From Kutzneria chonburiensis (GTDB taxonomy: Bacteria > Actinomycetota > Actinomycetes > Mycobacteriales > Pseudonocardiaceae): 64,000 bases of DNA. Under the pieces are notes generated by a model that saw only the letters and a program-made list of their open reading frames with translations, ran no database searches and was not told the DNA's origin. The stretch is from positions 4,340,001 through 4,404,000 of the forward strand of contig NZ_CP097263.1 of NCBI RefSeq assembly GCF_028622115.1, written 5' to 3'. Shown here piece by piece: positions 8,766 through 18,128 of this stretch. The stretch's first letter is position 1. Every line of letters starts with the position of its first letter. The translations under genes and the position numbers were made by a program.

Positions 8766-9089
8766 TCAGATGCCCAGGCCGCTGGTGTGGCTGCGGGCCT
8801 TGCCGGCGACCGAGATGATGTTGTCGTTGGTCGCGCCGTACAGCTTGGCCGTGTCCAGCATCGTCTGCTGCATCTCCTTCAGCTTCGCCACCACCTGCTT
8901 GGCGCCGTCCTGGAAGGAGTTCATGGCCTCGTGGTAGGTCGAGGCGGCCTGCCCGGTCCACACGCTGGCCAGCGTGTCGCAGTGCTGCTGAAGGTTCTGC
9001 AGCTCCTTGTCCGCGCCCTGGATGGCGTCGTCCTGGCTGGTCGCGGTGTTGTACAGCTCCTGCACAGTCACCTTGGAAACGGAAGCCAT
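8766..9089 (-). CDS. WXG100-family T7SS protein (EsxB/CFP-10-like)
   Basis: 107 aa; GAGGAG upstream. A helix-turn-helix hairpin has the canonical turn VWTGQAAS (W44-T45-G46). Near the C-terminus YGATND is one residue away from a strict YxxxD/E signal. It is 71 bases downstream of the EccA-like gene and 50 upstream of the FEG-type Esx partner. Expected to be a small helical substrate or co-substrate of the ESX machine. Confidence 0.9.
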   Translation of the reverse strand: MASVSKVTVQELYNTATSQDDAIQGADKELQNLQQHCDTLASVWTGQAASTYHEAMNSFQDGAKQVVAKLKEMQQTMLDTAKLYGATNDNIISVAGKARSHTSGLGI

Positions 9090-9160
9090 GCGGTTTCACT
9101 CCTCGAACTCGGTGGTGCGCTCGGTCACCACGTGGGGTTGTCTCGGTCGTCCGTGCCGCT

Positions 9161-12100
9161 TCAGGCCGGCACGGGAACCGCCTTTCGCTCCTCGGTCGAC
9201 GGCATGGCGCCGTCGAGGTCGGCCGTGGTGACCGTCCTTGAGGTGGCGTTCGCGGCGACTGCCGCCGCGAACCGGTGCGCCTCGCGCACGCCGCCGGCCG
9301 TTGCCCCGGCCGACAGCGCCGCCATGACGCCTTCCCCCGCCTGCCAACCGTTCTCGGTCCACCAGCGGAGGACGAGTTCGGCCTTCTCGGCCGGCGAGTA
9401 GTCGGTGAAGCGCAGGTGCTCGGCGAAACGGCCGGCCAGCTCCGACCGGCCGCCGAGCAGTGCGCTGATCAGCTGCTGCTGCCCGGACAGCAGCAGCACG
9501 GTGTCGGACGCGGCCCCGAGCACCTCGTGCACGGCCGCGACCACACGGTTCTTCTCCTCGTCGGACCGACGCAGGAACGCCGGATCGATGTCGACGAGCA
9601 GCGCGCCGCCGGCCGCCGCGTCCAGCGCCGCCCGCACCCGGATCGCGGCCTGGCCGTCGTACCGGCCGGGCACCGCGGACAGCGGAAGTTCCGTGACCAC
9701 ACCGGAAGCCAGCAGCCCCAGCTCGGACAGCGAGCGCGTGAACAGCCGGGCCACCGTGCGGCGGCCGGTGCCCAGCGGGCCGTCCAGCACCAGGTTGGCC
9801 AGTCCGCCCAACGGCTGCCGACGCCGGCTCAGCGCCAGCAGACCGGTCAGCCGGGCCAGCAGAGCCTCCTTGACCGCGGCCTGACCGACCAAAGTGGACA
9901 GTCGGCGGGCGCTGGCCCCGGGCGGCAGGTTGTCCTCGGGCGTGTCGGTGCCGTCGTCGCCCTCGGCCAGCGGCACATCGCTGATCGCGAAACGGGACAG
10001 CTCGTTGTCCGCGCCGCCGGTCATGGCCAGCCGGGAGGCCTGGGTGGAGATCATCGACTCGAACAGCTGGCGCGCGACACGGCCGTTGCCGAAGGTCTTG
10101 CCCTTCGGCGTCTTGTCGAAGAACCGGTGCAGCGCGTTGAGCACGTCGTCGTCGAGCTCGTAGTAGTGCTTGGCCGCCATCCCCCGCACGATGGTGACCA
10201 GCTCGTCCACCGTGTAGTTGGGGAATTCCACGGTCTTGGTGAAGCGGGAGGCCATACCGGGGTTGGAGGCGAGGAACTGCTCCATCTGGTCGGTGTAGCC
10301 GGCCACGATGACCACGATGTCGGACCGGTGGTCCTCCATCAGCTTCATCACCGTGTCCACGGCCTCCTGGCCGAAGTCCGGGCCGGAGCCGCCGGACTGC
10401 GAGGTCAGGGTGTAGGCCTCGTCGATGAACAGCACGCCGCCCAGTGCCTTCTCGAACACCTCGGTGGTCTTGATCGCGGTGGCGCCGATGTACTGCGCGA
10501 CGAGGTCGGCCCGGGCCACCTCGATCATGTGGCCTTCACGGAGGATGCCCAGCTCGGCCAGGACCGAGCCGTACAGGCGGGCGACCGTGGTCTTACCGGT
10601 GCCGGGCGGGCCGGCGAAGACCAGGTGCCGGCTCACCGACGGCATCGGCAGACCCAGCTGCTCACGTCGCTGGGCCATCCGGTTCAGGTTGATCAGACCG
10701 GTGACCTCGGCCTTCACCGAGTCAAGGCCGACAAGGCTGTGCAGGTCGGCCAGCGGGCCGTCGCCGCGGTGCTGGGCCTCCTCGGCCTGCGGCAGCGGCG
10801 GCTGCTCCGGCTTCGCGGCCGGGGCGGCCGGCTGCACGACCGAGGCCGGCGCGGGAGCCACGGGAGCGGGGGCCGGCGGGGCTGCGGCCTCGTTGTCGAA
10901 GATCTCGCAGCTGTCCAGTTCGGACACTCCGCTGCCCCGGACATCGATACCGGGCCCCGAATTGTGGTGCACACGGCAGCGGGTGGCCCGCAGCGTGCCG
11001 CCGTCGGCGACGACGATGCCGGCCCCGTTGACCTCCGAGACCTCGCTGGCCTCCAGCGTCAGCAGGCAGCCGGAGCCGATCTCGATCGGGCAGCCCTTGG
11101 CCGCCGCCGACGTCACGGAAGCGTTGGCATTGCCCGTGAGCAGCAGGCCCGCGCCGGATCCCGTACGCACGCTGAGCTCGTCGACACGGCCGGTGGAGGA
11201 GCCCTCCAGCGCGACACCGACGCCGCTGTCCAGCTCGACCAGCGCCCGGCGCAGGTCGATCCGGGAGTCCACGACCCGGACGCCGCCGGTCACCGAAAGC
11301 CCGTCGATACGGGGCTTTCCACCGCCGCTGACCAGAACCGAGGACTGCTCGGCCTTGGTCACGGTCAGCATTCGCACGCTCGGGTCGGCGTTGGCGTCGA
11401 CCAGCAGGCCGATCGGGCTCTCCGTGATGGTGCAGCCCTCGATCACCGGCGACGCGCCGCCGGTCACGTGCACGCCCTGGCGGGCGGCGGCGGTGAACGT
11501 GCAGTCCCGCAGCACCGGCTTGGCGCCGTTGGCGATGTGCACGGACTGGCCGCCGGAGCCGGTGAACTCGCACTCGGTCAGCGTCACCGCGCCGGCGCTG
11601 GTCAGGTACGCGTCCAGGCTGGCGCTGCCGGTGATGGACACCCGGGTCAGGTCGGCCCGGCCGTCCTGCTCGATCACCACGGCCGGCTTGCCGGCGCCGA
11701 CGATCCTGGTGTCCTCGACCTGGCCGACGCCGTTCCCGTTGACGCACAGGCCGTTTCCCTTGACCCGGTCGAACACGCAGCCGCGGACCTGCACCCGGCC
11801 CTGCTCGGCAACGACCATCGCCGACGAGCCGACCTCGACGATCACGGTCTCCTCGACCGAGCTGTTGCCGACGGAGGTGACCACGATGCCGGCACCGGTC
11901 GGGTTCTGCACCCGGCACTGCCGCATCGCCAGCACACCGGTCTGCCGGGCCAGCACCGCCGTCCACGCCGCGCCGCCGACCCGGCAGTTGTCCAAGGCCG
12001 CCTCGCCGTGCCGGACGTCCAGCACCGGCAGCTCGGCGTCGTCGCCCGTGATGTCCAGACCGGACAGCTGCACCGCGCCACCCGCGACCACGACGGTGCT

Positions 12101-12289
12101 GCCGGTGGCCGAGTGCAGCCGGACCGTGCCGGGGCCGTCCTCGGCGTTGATCGTGACGACGCCGGTGATGGCCAGCGACTCCTCGTAGCGGCCGGCGGCG
12201 ACATTGATCACCGAGCCGTTGGTCGCTCTGGTCAGTGCCTCCGCGATGGTCCGGAACGCGCCCGGGACCTGAAGGACCTGGCGGGTCAT
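9161..12289 (-). CDS. eccA: EccA-type AAA+ ATPase fused to an N-terminal right-handed beta-helix
   Basis: 1042 aa. The start at 12289 gives a 4-base ATGA overlap with the upstream stop; a 29-residue upstream extension is out of character. Residues 1 to about 465 are repeated short strands with regularly spaced Gly, Asn and Cys and phrases such as DNCRVGG, RGCVFDRV and DSCEIFDN, typical of parallel beta-helices. A Pro/Ala-rich linker follows to about 510. The first AAA+ module is CbxX/EccA-like, with Walker A GPPGTGKT at 560-567 and Walker B VLFIDEA at 619-625. A second module is degenerate, with GPLGTGRR and LLVDIDP. EccA proteins remodel ESX substrates in the cytosol; mycobacterial EccA has a TPR-like N-domain, so a beta-helix here is a different substrate-recognition platform (inference). 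Confidence 0.88.
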   Translation of the reverse strand: MTRQVLQVPGAFRTIAEALTRATNGSVINVAAGRYEESLAITGVVTINAEDGPGTVRLHSATGSTVVVAGGAVQLSGLDITGDDAELPVLDVRHGEAALDNCRVGGAAWTAVLARQTGVLAMRQCRVQNPTGAGIVVTSVGNSSVEETVIVEVGSSAMVVAEQGRVQVRGCVFDRVKGNGLCVNGNGVGQVEDTRIVGAGKPAVVIEQDGRADLTRVSITGSASLDAYLTSAGAVTLTECEFTGSGGQSVHIANGAKPVLRDCTFTAAARQGVHVTGGASPVIEGCTITESPIGLLVDANADPSVRMLTVTKAEQSSVLVSGGGKPRIDGLSVTGGVRVVDSRIDLRRALVELDSGVGVALEGSSTGRVDELSVRTGSGAGLLLTGNANASVTSAAAKGCPIEIGSGCLLTLEASEVSEVNGAGIVVADGGTLRATRCRVHHNSGPGIDVRGSGVSELDSCEIFDNEAAAPPAPAPVAPAPASVVQPAAPAAKPEQPPLPQAEEAQHRGDGPLADLHSLVGLDSVKAEVTGLINLNRMAQRREQLGLPMPSVSRHLVFAGPPGTGKTTVARLYGSVLAELGILREGHMIEVARADLVAQYIGATAIKTTEVFEKALGGVLFIDEAYTLTSQSGGSGPDFGQEAVDTVMKLMEDHRSDIVVIVAGYTDQMEQFLASNPGMASRFTKTVEFPNYTVDELVTIVRGMAAKHYYELDDDVLNALHRFFDKTPKGKTFGNGRVARQLFESMISTQASRLAMTGGADNELSRFAISDVPLAEGDDGTDTPEDNLPPGASARRLSTLVGQAAVKEALLARLTGLLALSRRRQPLGGLANLVLDGPLGTGRRTVARLFTRSLSELGLLASGVVTELPLSAVPGRYDGQAAIRVRAALDAAAGGALLVDIDPAFLRRSDEEKNRVVAAVHEVLGAASDTVLLLSGQQQLISALLGGRSELAGRFAEHLRFTDYSPAEKAELVLRWWTENGWQAGEGVMAALSAGATAGGVREAHRFAAAVAANATSRTVTTADLDGAMPSTEERKAVPVPA

Positions 12290-15222
12290 GCGCTCGTCCT
12301 CTCCAGCGTGGTGGACAGCAGCCCGGGCGGGGCGCTCGCGGTCGGCCGCGCCGTGTCCTTGGCCGGCTGGGCCCACGCCTCGGCCGCCTGGTCGAGGCCG
12401 TTGAGGGCCAGGTCGTCGAACATGCTGCGGCCGGTGTTGACCTGGCCGTCCTCGCCGATCTCGGCGGTGGACAGCTCACGCAGCAGCACCACCGGGGTGG
12501 GCTCGGTCCGCACGTCCAGCACCTTGAAGTTGGTGCCGGGCAGGAACAACACCTGGTCGGCCACGGACGGGTCGATCAGCTGGGTGCGGCGGGCGGTCAT
12601 CGACCACACCCGGAACTCCACCTCGCCGGCCGCGGCCGGCCGGCCGTTGATGGTGGCGGTCAGGAAGGCCCATTCGCTGACCAGCAAACGGTTCCGGTAC
12701 CAGTCCAGTTCGGACGGTCCGGCGGCGGCCCACAGCTGGGTCGCGCCACGGTAGGACGGCAGCCGCTTCAGGCCGGAGCTGACCACCCGGGCCAGCGGCA
12801 CGTGCGGTCCGGGGGCGGCCGCGCGGATCGCCTCGTCAACGCCGGCGGCATCGCCGGTCAGGTACAGCCGCACGCCGACCAGGTCGGCCAGCACCTCGTC
12901 GGCGTCCACACCGACGCGCAGGCCCGGCACCTGGGACAGCATCCGGCCGACCGTGCTGGCGGCCACGTCGTACTGGGAGCTCAGGGTCTTGCGCAGCCAG
13001 GCCCGTTCCTCGGTCAGGGCCCGGCCCGGCGGCACCGCGCAGGCGTTGGCCGCCGGCACCGGCTGCACGGCCACCCGCTTGGCCGTGGCGGCCACTGGTT
13101 TCGGCGCCTCGGTGGCCACGGGAGTCTCGGCCACGACGACCGGTTCCGGCTGCGGGACCGGCTCGGGCTCCAGGATCTCCTGCGGCGACGGGGTTTGCGG
13201 TGCGGCGGGGGCCGGGGCGGCTGCCACCGGGGCCGGCACCGCGATGGCCGCGAAGTCGATGCCGAAGTCCGGCACCGAGGACTCCAGCCGCAGCCCGGAC
13301 GGCATCGCCGCCGGCGGCGCGTCCACGGCAGCGGTCATGATCGGCTTGGGGGCGGCGTCGGTCGGCGACTCGATCACCGGCCCGGCGACCGCGACCGCCG
13401 GCTCGACGACGTCGGGCTCGACCACCGGGGCCTCGACCACCGGAGCCTCGGCGACCAGAACCTGCACACCCGGCGCTGCAACGGTTTCGGGCACAACCAC
13501 CGGAGCCTCGACGGTCTCGATCACCGGAGCCTCGGTCACCAGGACCTCGGTCACCGGCGCCTCGACCACCGGCTCGTCTTCGACGATGTCCTCGGTGTGC
13601 CCGATGACCGCCGACTCCAGCACGATCTCCGTGCCGGTCTCCACCGCGATCGGCTTGGCCGGAACCCGCTTCGCCGCAACGGTTTCCGCCGGCTCGACCT
13701 GGGCGGTGAACGGGACGTGCACGGTCGGCGCGTCCAGCTCCTCGCCCTCGACGACGTCGGCGTCCCCGATCAGCTCGACCGACACGATCTGCGTGGCCTC
13801 GACCGGGGCGTCCACCGGCGCCGAGGGCAAAGCCGGCAGCGACAGCTGCGGGGCCATCTGCTCAACGCCGGTGTCGGCCGGCAGCTGCACCGTCGAGCCG
13901 GCGGTCCAACGGCCGGGCACGCTCTCCACGATCATGCCGCGCGCGGCCGGCAGCGTCGGCACGTGCGACGAGAAGGCCGAGGCCGGCAGCACGCGGAACA
14001 TACGGCGCATGGCCGGGTCCAGCGTGCCCATCAGGTCGCCGGCCAGCTTCTGCATACGCTCGGACAGGTGCCGCGTGGTCGTGTCGAACACCACGGCGGC
14101 GTGGCGGGGGTCGATCGGGGCGGTACGCACGAAGTCGGCGTTGACCGGGGCCACCGGCGGCCGCAGCCACAGTCCACTCTGGACGATCTCGACCACGGCA
14201 TCGTTGGCGTACCAGTAAACCCCGGGAGAAAGCTCAGTCGCGCCGTCGATCGGGCTGTCGTGGGACAGCAGCTGCGGCGGCAGGATCCGGCCGGCGGCCG
14301 CGGCACGCGGCTGGTACCGCAGCTCACGGGCGAACGAGCGCCAGCCCAGCTGCCCGTCCGGGGACACCACGTGCAGCGTGCCGGCGGTGGACGGCATGCC
14401 CGCATGGAAGGTCACCGGCGCGCCCAGCTGGTCCGCAAGCGCTTGCCCCACCGAGGAACGCAGCGTCTCGACCGGTCCGTACTGGATGAACCGCAGTCGG
14501 TCGCGGCTCTCCGGCGGCACCGAGTGGCAGAACCGGGCGATCTCGCTCATCGGCACCGGGCGGGACTTGGGCGAGCCCAGCACCACGGTCATCAGGTCCA
14601 GCCGCGGCACCAGGCCGGAGATCAGCAGCGCCCGCTGGTCGTCGGCCGACTCCAGCGGCCGGATCCACACGCCGGACGGCAGCGGCTCGACCACGCTGAC
14701 CGGACCCGGCTGCCAGATCTGCTCGGTGCCCGGGTACGTCCACTCCGGAATGGGAAAGCGGCGCGAGTCGTGCTGCGGCGCGCGGCCGCGCTTGAACAGC
14801 ACCCAGCCGACGCCCTTGAGCGCGGAGCTGAACAGCGCGCCGCCGGGCGCCATCACGACATCACCGTCCGGCACCAGCACCGGCACGTTGAGCCGCTCGG
14901 CCAGCCACTGGCCGGTCATCACGGCGGCGTCCCGGGAGTGCTTGCCCAGCACGAGGCGGTACCCGCCGCGACGACGGCCCAGCAGCGCCGCGACGGCGTG
15001 CCACAGCTCGATCGGCCCGTCCGGCGGCACGTCCACCACGACCACGGTGTGGTCGGGGTCCTTGGCGATCATGCGGGCGAACGCCAGCGCGCGCTGGTTG
15101 AGGTGTCCCTCAAGGTGCAGCAGCATCGCGTGACCCGCGTCGACAGCGACCACCTGTGGCAGTGCCGTGTTCTGGGAAGTGGTGCCCACGGCCCAGGTGC
15201 GCAGCCTCGTGCCCAGCATCAT
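12286..15222 (-). CDS. T7SS-locus protein with C-terminal ADP-ribosyltransferase-like (probably inactive) domain
   Basis: 978 aa; the start lies 1 base after eccB and the stop overlaps eccA by 4 bases. Residues 1 to about 430 are a globular region of unknown family without membrane segments (it begins LGTRLRTWAVGTTSQ). Residues about 430-710 are a Val/Glu/Pro/Ala-rich linker with repeated EAPV units. Residues about 735-905 resemble an ADP-ribosyltransferase: LPSYRG with R825, then a WAFLTATI strand where STS would be, and ADQVLFLPGTNFKVLDV where the ExE loop and final strands would be. The ExE glutamates are replaced by A-D-Q, so NAD-dependent catalysis is doubtful. It occupies the place of a structural component in the operon and may bind the machine or its substrates. 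The family identity of the N-terminal half is unknown. Confidence 0.7.
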   Translation of the reverse strand: MMLGTRLRTWAVGTTSQNTALPQVVAVDAGHAMLLHLEGHLNQRALAFARMIAKDPDHTVVVVDVPPDGPIELWHAVAALLGRRRGGYRLVLGKHSRDAAVMTGQWLAERLNVPVLVPDGDVVMAPGGALFSSALKGVGWVLFKRGRAPQHDSRRFPIPEWTYPGTEQIWQPGPVSVVEPLPSGVWIRPLESADDQRALLISGLVPRLDLMTVVLGSPKSRPVPMSEIARFCHSVPPESRDRLRFIQYGPVETLRSSVGQALADQLGAPVTFHAGMPSTAGTLHVVSPDGQLGWRSFARELRYQPRAAAAGRILPPQLLSHDSPIDGATELSPGVYWYANDAVVEIVQSGLWLRPPVAPVNADFVRTAPIDPRHAAVVFDTTTRHLSERMQKLAGDLMGTLDPAMRRMFRVLPASAFSSHVPTLPAARGMIVESVPGRWTAGSTVQLPADTGVEQMAPQLSLPALPSAPVDAPVEATQIVSVELIGDADVVEGEELDAPTVHVPFTAQVEPAETVAAKRVPAKPIAVETGTEIVLESAVIGHTEDIVEDEPVVEAPVTEVLVTEAPVIETVEAPVVVPETVAAPGVQVLVAEAPVVEAPVVEPDVVEPAVAVAGPVIESPTDAAPKPIMTAAVDAPPAAMPSGLRLESSVPDFGIDFAAIAVPAPVAAAPAPAAPQTPSPQEILEPEPVPQPEPVVVAETPVATEAPKPVAATAKRVAVQPVPAANACAVPPGRALTEERAWLRKTLSSQYDVAASTVGRMLSQVPGLRVGVDADEVLADLVGVRLYLTGDAAGVDEAIRAAAPGPHVPLARVVSSGLKRLPSYRGATQLWAAAGPSELDWYRNRLLVSEWAFLTATINGRPAAAGEVEFRVWSMTARRTQLIDPSVADQVLFLPGTNFKVLDVRTEPTPVVLLRELSTAEIGEDGQVNTGRSMFDDLALNGLDQAAEAWAQPAKDTARPTASAPPGLLSTTLERTSA

Positions 15223-15223
15223 G

Positions 15224-16564
15224 TCACTGCCCTCCTCCGCGATTCGCCGTCAACACGGCCTTGCCCATCACCAGGTCGGGACCGGACGGCATGGCGTCCA
15301 GCACCTCCTTGGGCACGCCGACCGGCGCGTTGCCGAGCCCGAGCGGTCCGAAGGCCTGCTGCGCCACCCGGAACTTCTCGCCCTGGTCGGTGATCAGGTA
15401 GTAGGTCCGGTTGTTGGCCTGCGACGGCGCCGGCTCGGCCACCGCGAGCATTCCCTTGCCCGGCGGCACGTTCATCAGGGTCCGCCCGGCGTACACCGGC
15501 AGCGGCTCGATCACCAGCTCCCCCTTGCCGACCACGTCGCCGCGCGAGTGCTGGAGCACGCACATCGCCTGGTCGGCGATGAAGTTGCGGGCGGAAACCA
15601 GGTTCGGCGTGCCCTGCAACAGCGTGTGGTCGGCCGACTCGGGCAGGGTGGCCAGTTCGGCCGTGCTGATCTGCTTGGGCTGCGCGGCGCCCGGCTGGCC
15701 GAGCAACAGGGCCAGCGCGGTCGGGTTGACCGGGGCGACGCCGTCCTTGCGCACGACGAAGGTCTGCTGCTCGCCACCCGCGTCGGCCCGCACGAGGTCG
15801 CCGACCTTGAGCCCGGCCTGGAAGTTCGTCCCGGCGTCGGGGATCTTCGGCACGTCCAGGGTCGGGCCCTGGTCGAGCTGGTGGATCCACACGGTCGGCA
15901 CCTTGGTCGGCGGCACGTCGCCGAAGCCCAGCGCGACCAGCGCGGTGTGCGAGGCGATCGGGAAGATGCGGCTGCGCCAGACCGCGTAGTTGACCTGGTC
16001 CGGTCCCTGCACCAGGTAGCGGGCGTTGTCGTCGAGCCCGGTGGTCCTGGTGTTCGGGTCGATGTCGATCACCAGGGACGGCGCGGTCGCGCCGGGGGCC
16101 GCGCACAGCGACCACTCGGGCCCGACCATGTCCTTGGCCTGCGGCACGGAATCCGGCGCGCCGGGGATGCCGACCGCCGCGCCGTGCGGCACGCCGACCA
16201 GCGAGTTGCGGGAGACCGGGGTGAACTGCCCGGTCTGGTTGCTGCCGGCGTAGAACAGCATGGCCGAGGCGGTGTTCAGCGTCGGGTACAGCGCGCCCTC
16301 GAGGTAGAGGTACCGGTTGCCGGTCTCCTTCTCCACCACGATCGCGCCGGCCTTCTTGTAGTCGGTGTTGCCGCCCGGCACGATCAGGCCGTACACCGCG
16401 AAGCCCAGGCACAGCAGCACGGCGACCAGCACGCCCCACATCAGGCCGAGCGATGACCGGCGCAGCGGCGGCTCGCCGCGGCCGGGGTCGCCGGTGGTCA
16501 GGGCGCTGGCCAGGCGGGAGGTGACGAACTGGTAGGCCTGGACGTGATCGCGTCGACTCTGCAT
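15224..16564 (-). CDS. eccB: Type VII secretion protein EccB
   Basis: 446 aa. The N-terminus (MQSRRDHVQAYQFVTSRL) is the conserved EccB start, followed by one membrane segment at about 40-62 and a large extracytoplasmic repeat domain containing the conserved cysteine pair region. Length is close to that of mycobacterial EccB (about 480-500) but somewhat shorter. EccB is the periplasm-facing part of the ESX membrane complex, with EccC and EccD. It is 3 bases after eccD and 1 base before the ART-like gene, which implies translational coupling. Confidence 0.95.
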   Translation of the reverse strand: MQSRRDHVQAYQFVTSRLASALTTGDPGRGEPPLRRSSLGLMWGVLVAVLLCLGFAVYGLIVPGGNTDYKKAGAIVVEKETGNRYLYLEGALYPTLNTASAMLFYAGSNQTGQFTPVSRNSLVGVPHGAAVGIPGAPDSVPQAKDMVGPEWSLCAAPGATAPSLVIDIDPNTRTTGLDDNARYLVQGPDQVNYAVWRSRIFPIASHTALVALGFGDVPPTKVPTVWIHQLDQGPTLDVPKIPDAGTNFQAGLKVGDLVRADAGGEQQTFVVRKDGVAPVNPTALALLLGQPGAAQPKQISTAELATLPESADHTLLQGTPNLVSARNFIADQAMCVLQHSRGDVVGKGELVIEPLPVYAGRTLMNVPPGKGMLAVAEPAPSQANNRTYYLITDQGEKFRVAQQAFGPLGLGNAPVGVPKEVLDAMPSGPDLVMGKAVLTANRGGGQ

Positions 16565-16567
16565 GCC

Positions 16568-18052
16568 TCAGCCCGCCAGCGCCCGGAACCAGTGGTACGC
16601 GTCCAGCACGACCAGCAGCAGCGGCACCAGCGCGATCGCGGTCCACAGCTCGGCGATGTCGCCGACCTGGCCCCAGATCGGCAGCAGCCGGGTCTGCGGC
16701 AGCCGCCACGCGCCGATCACCAGCGCCACCACGACCAGCAGCACGCCGACGAGCAGGCCGATGCGGCCGGTCGGGGACAGCGAGAAGGCGTAGTTCAGCA
16801 CCACCGAGGTGATGATCAGGGCGCCGGCCCACACCGTGGATCCGCGCTGCCACACCGACAGCAGCGACTTGGCCCGCAGCAGCGCGGCCAGCCCGAACAC
16901 CAGCGGCAGCACCCAGCCGATCCAGCCCTCGACCATCCGCACCAGCACCAGGCAGTCCACAATGGACACGATGGATGCGGCCACGATGACCGCGGTCAGG
17001 TAGCCGTCGGCGATGGCCGCCTTGGCCGCCACCTGGTTGGCCGGCGCCGGGTCGATGTCGGTCTGCAGCTCCTCGGTGGTGCGCGGCAGGTTCGGCACCC
17101 TCAGCCGGGCCAGCCGGGCCGCGATGCGCGCGCCGAACGTGGCGAACAGGAACAGGAAGACGGCGACGATGCTGACCGCGCCGGGCACGTCGGCCGAGGT
17201 GCCGGTGAGCAGCACCGAGCCGAGGATGCCGCAGAGGCCGAGCAGCCCGGCCGCGCCGTAGACGGCGATGCCGCCCCTGGTCGCGGCGGCCAGCGCCGCC
17301 GCGACCAGCACCACGCAGATGCCCGACAGCAGAACCCCGGACGGCTGTGGGGCAAGCACATCGGCCACGTCCTGCTGGCCGATCAGGCCGGCGGCCGCGG
17401 CGAACACGCAGGCGGCGACGCCGCCGACGTAGGAAAGCGGGCGGTCCTGGGTGATCTCGTGGATGGCGACCGCGCCACCGCCGAGGGCCAACGTGATCAC
17501 GCCGCAGTAGATCGCCAGCAGGCCACCGGGTCCGCCGGCGAACAGCACGGCGACGCCGAGCACGACCACGGTCAGCGTGGCCAGGCCCAGGAAGATCCGC
17601 CGGGTCGACTCGGGCCGCCAGCGGTCCGGCCGGGCGGCGATGGCCTCGCCGACGCCGTCGGCCAGGTCGTCGTAGGTCAGCTCGGGCATCGGGGCCACGG
17701 CCGCGCGGAGGTAGAGCACGTCGCCGTCGTGCAGGTCGGCCTGCTCCGGCGTGGCGTCCAGGTCAAGCGGGGGCTCGCCCAGCCGCTGCAACACCCAGTC
17801 CTTGCCCTCGTCCTGGCCCCGGTTGACGTGCCGGGCCAGCACGGGCAGCAGCAGCCCGAACGTGGCCGCGGCCGGGATGGCCAGGTCGGCCCGGCCGTCC
17901 GGGCCGTGCACGGTGATCCGGCACAGGTCCGCGCCGCCGGCGCCACCGGCCAGCGCCACCTGCTCGACCGGGGCGTCCTGGACGGCCACCATGGTCCCGC
18001 GCGGCGTGGCCGGGAACGACGCGTCCGCGCCGATCGCGTCCGTGGGCCTCAT
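16568..18052 (-). CDS. eccD: Type VII secretion integral membrane protein EccD
   Basis: 494 aa. Residues about 40-125 form the cytosolic ubiquitin-like domain (CRITVHGPDGRADLAIPAAA). Eleven hydrophobic segments follow from about residue 150, the expected EccD topology. A CAGGAG site lies upstream of the ATG at 18052; codon 21 (MVAVQDAP) is an alternative start. EccD builds the membrane vestibule of the ESX core. It is separated from eccC by 76 bases, the largest gap among the core genes. Confidence 0.95.
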   Translation of the reverse strand: MRPTDAIGADASFPATPRGTMVAVQDAPVEQVALAGGAGGADLCRITVHGPDGRADLAIPAAATFGLLLPVLARHVNRGQDEGKDWVLQRLGEPPLDLDATPEQADLHDGDVLYLRAAVAPMPELTYDDLADGVGEAIAARPDRWRPESTRRIFLGLATLTVVVLGVAVLFAGGPGGLLAIYCGVITLALGGGAVAIHEITQDRPLSYVGGVAACVFAAAAGLIGQQDVADVLAPQPSGVLLSGICVVLVAAALAAATRGGIAVYGAAGLLGLCGILGSVLLTGTSADVPGAVSIVAVFLFLFATFGARIAARLARLRVPNLPRTTEELQTDIDPAPANQVAAKAAIADGYLTAVIVAASIVSIVDCLVLVRMVEGWIGWVLPLVFGLAALLRAKSLLSVWQRGSTVWAGALIITSVVLNYAFSLSPTGRIGLLVGVLLVVVALVIGAWRLPQTRLLPIWGQVGDIAELWTAIALVPLLLVVLDAYHWFRALAG

Positions 18053-18128
18053 TCTTGTGCTCCTGTCCAGGATCCGTGCCGGGAGTGAGACGTGCTCAGG
18101 TTCTGGGTATGACGCGAGGTGGCGATCA

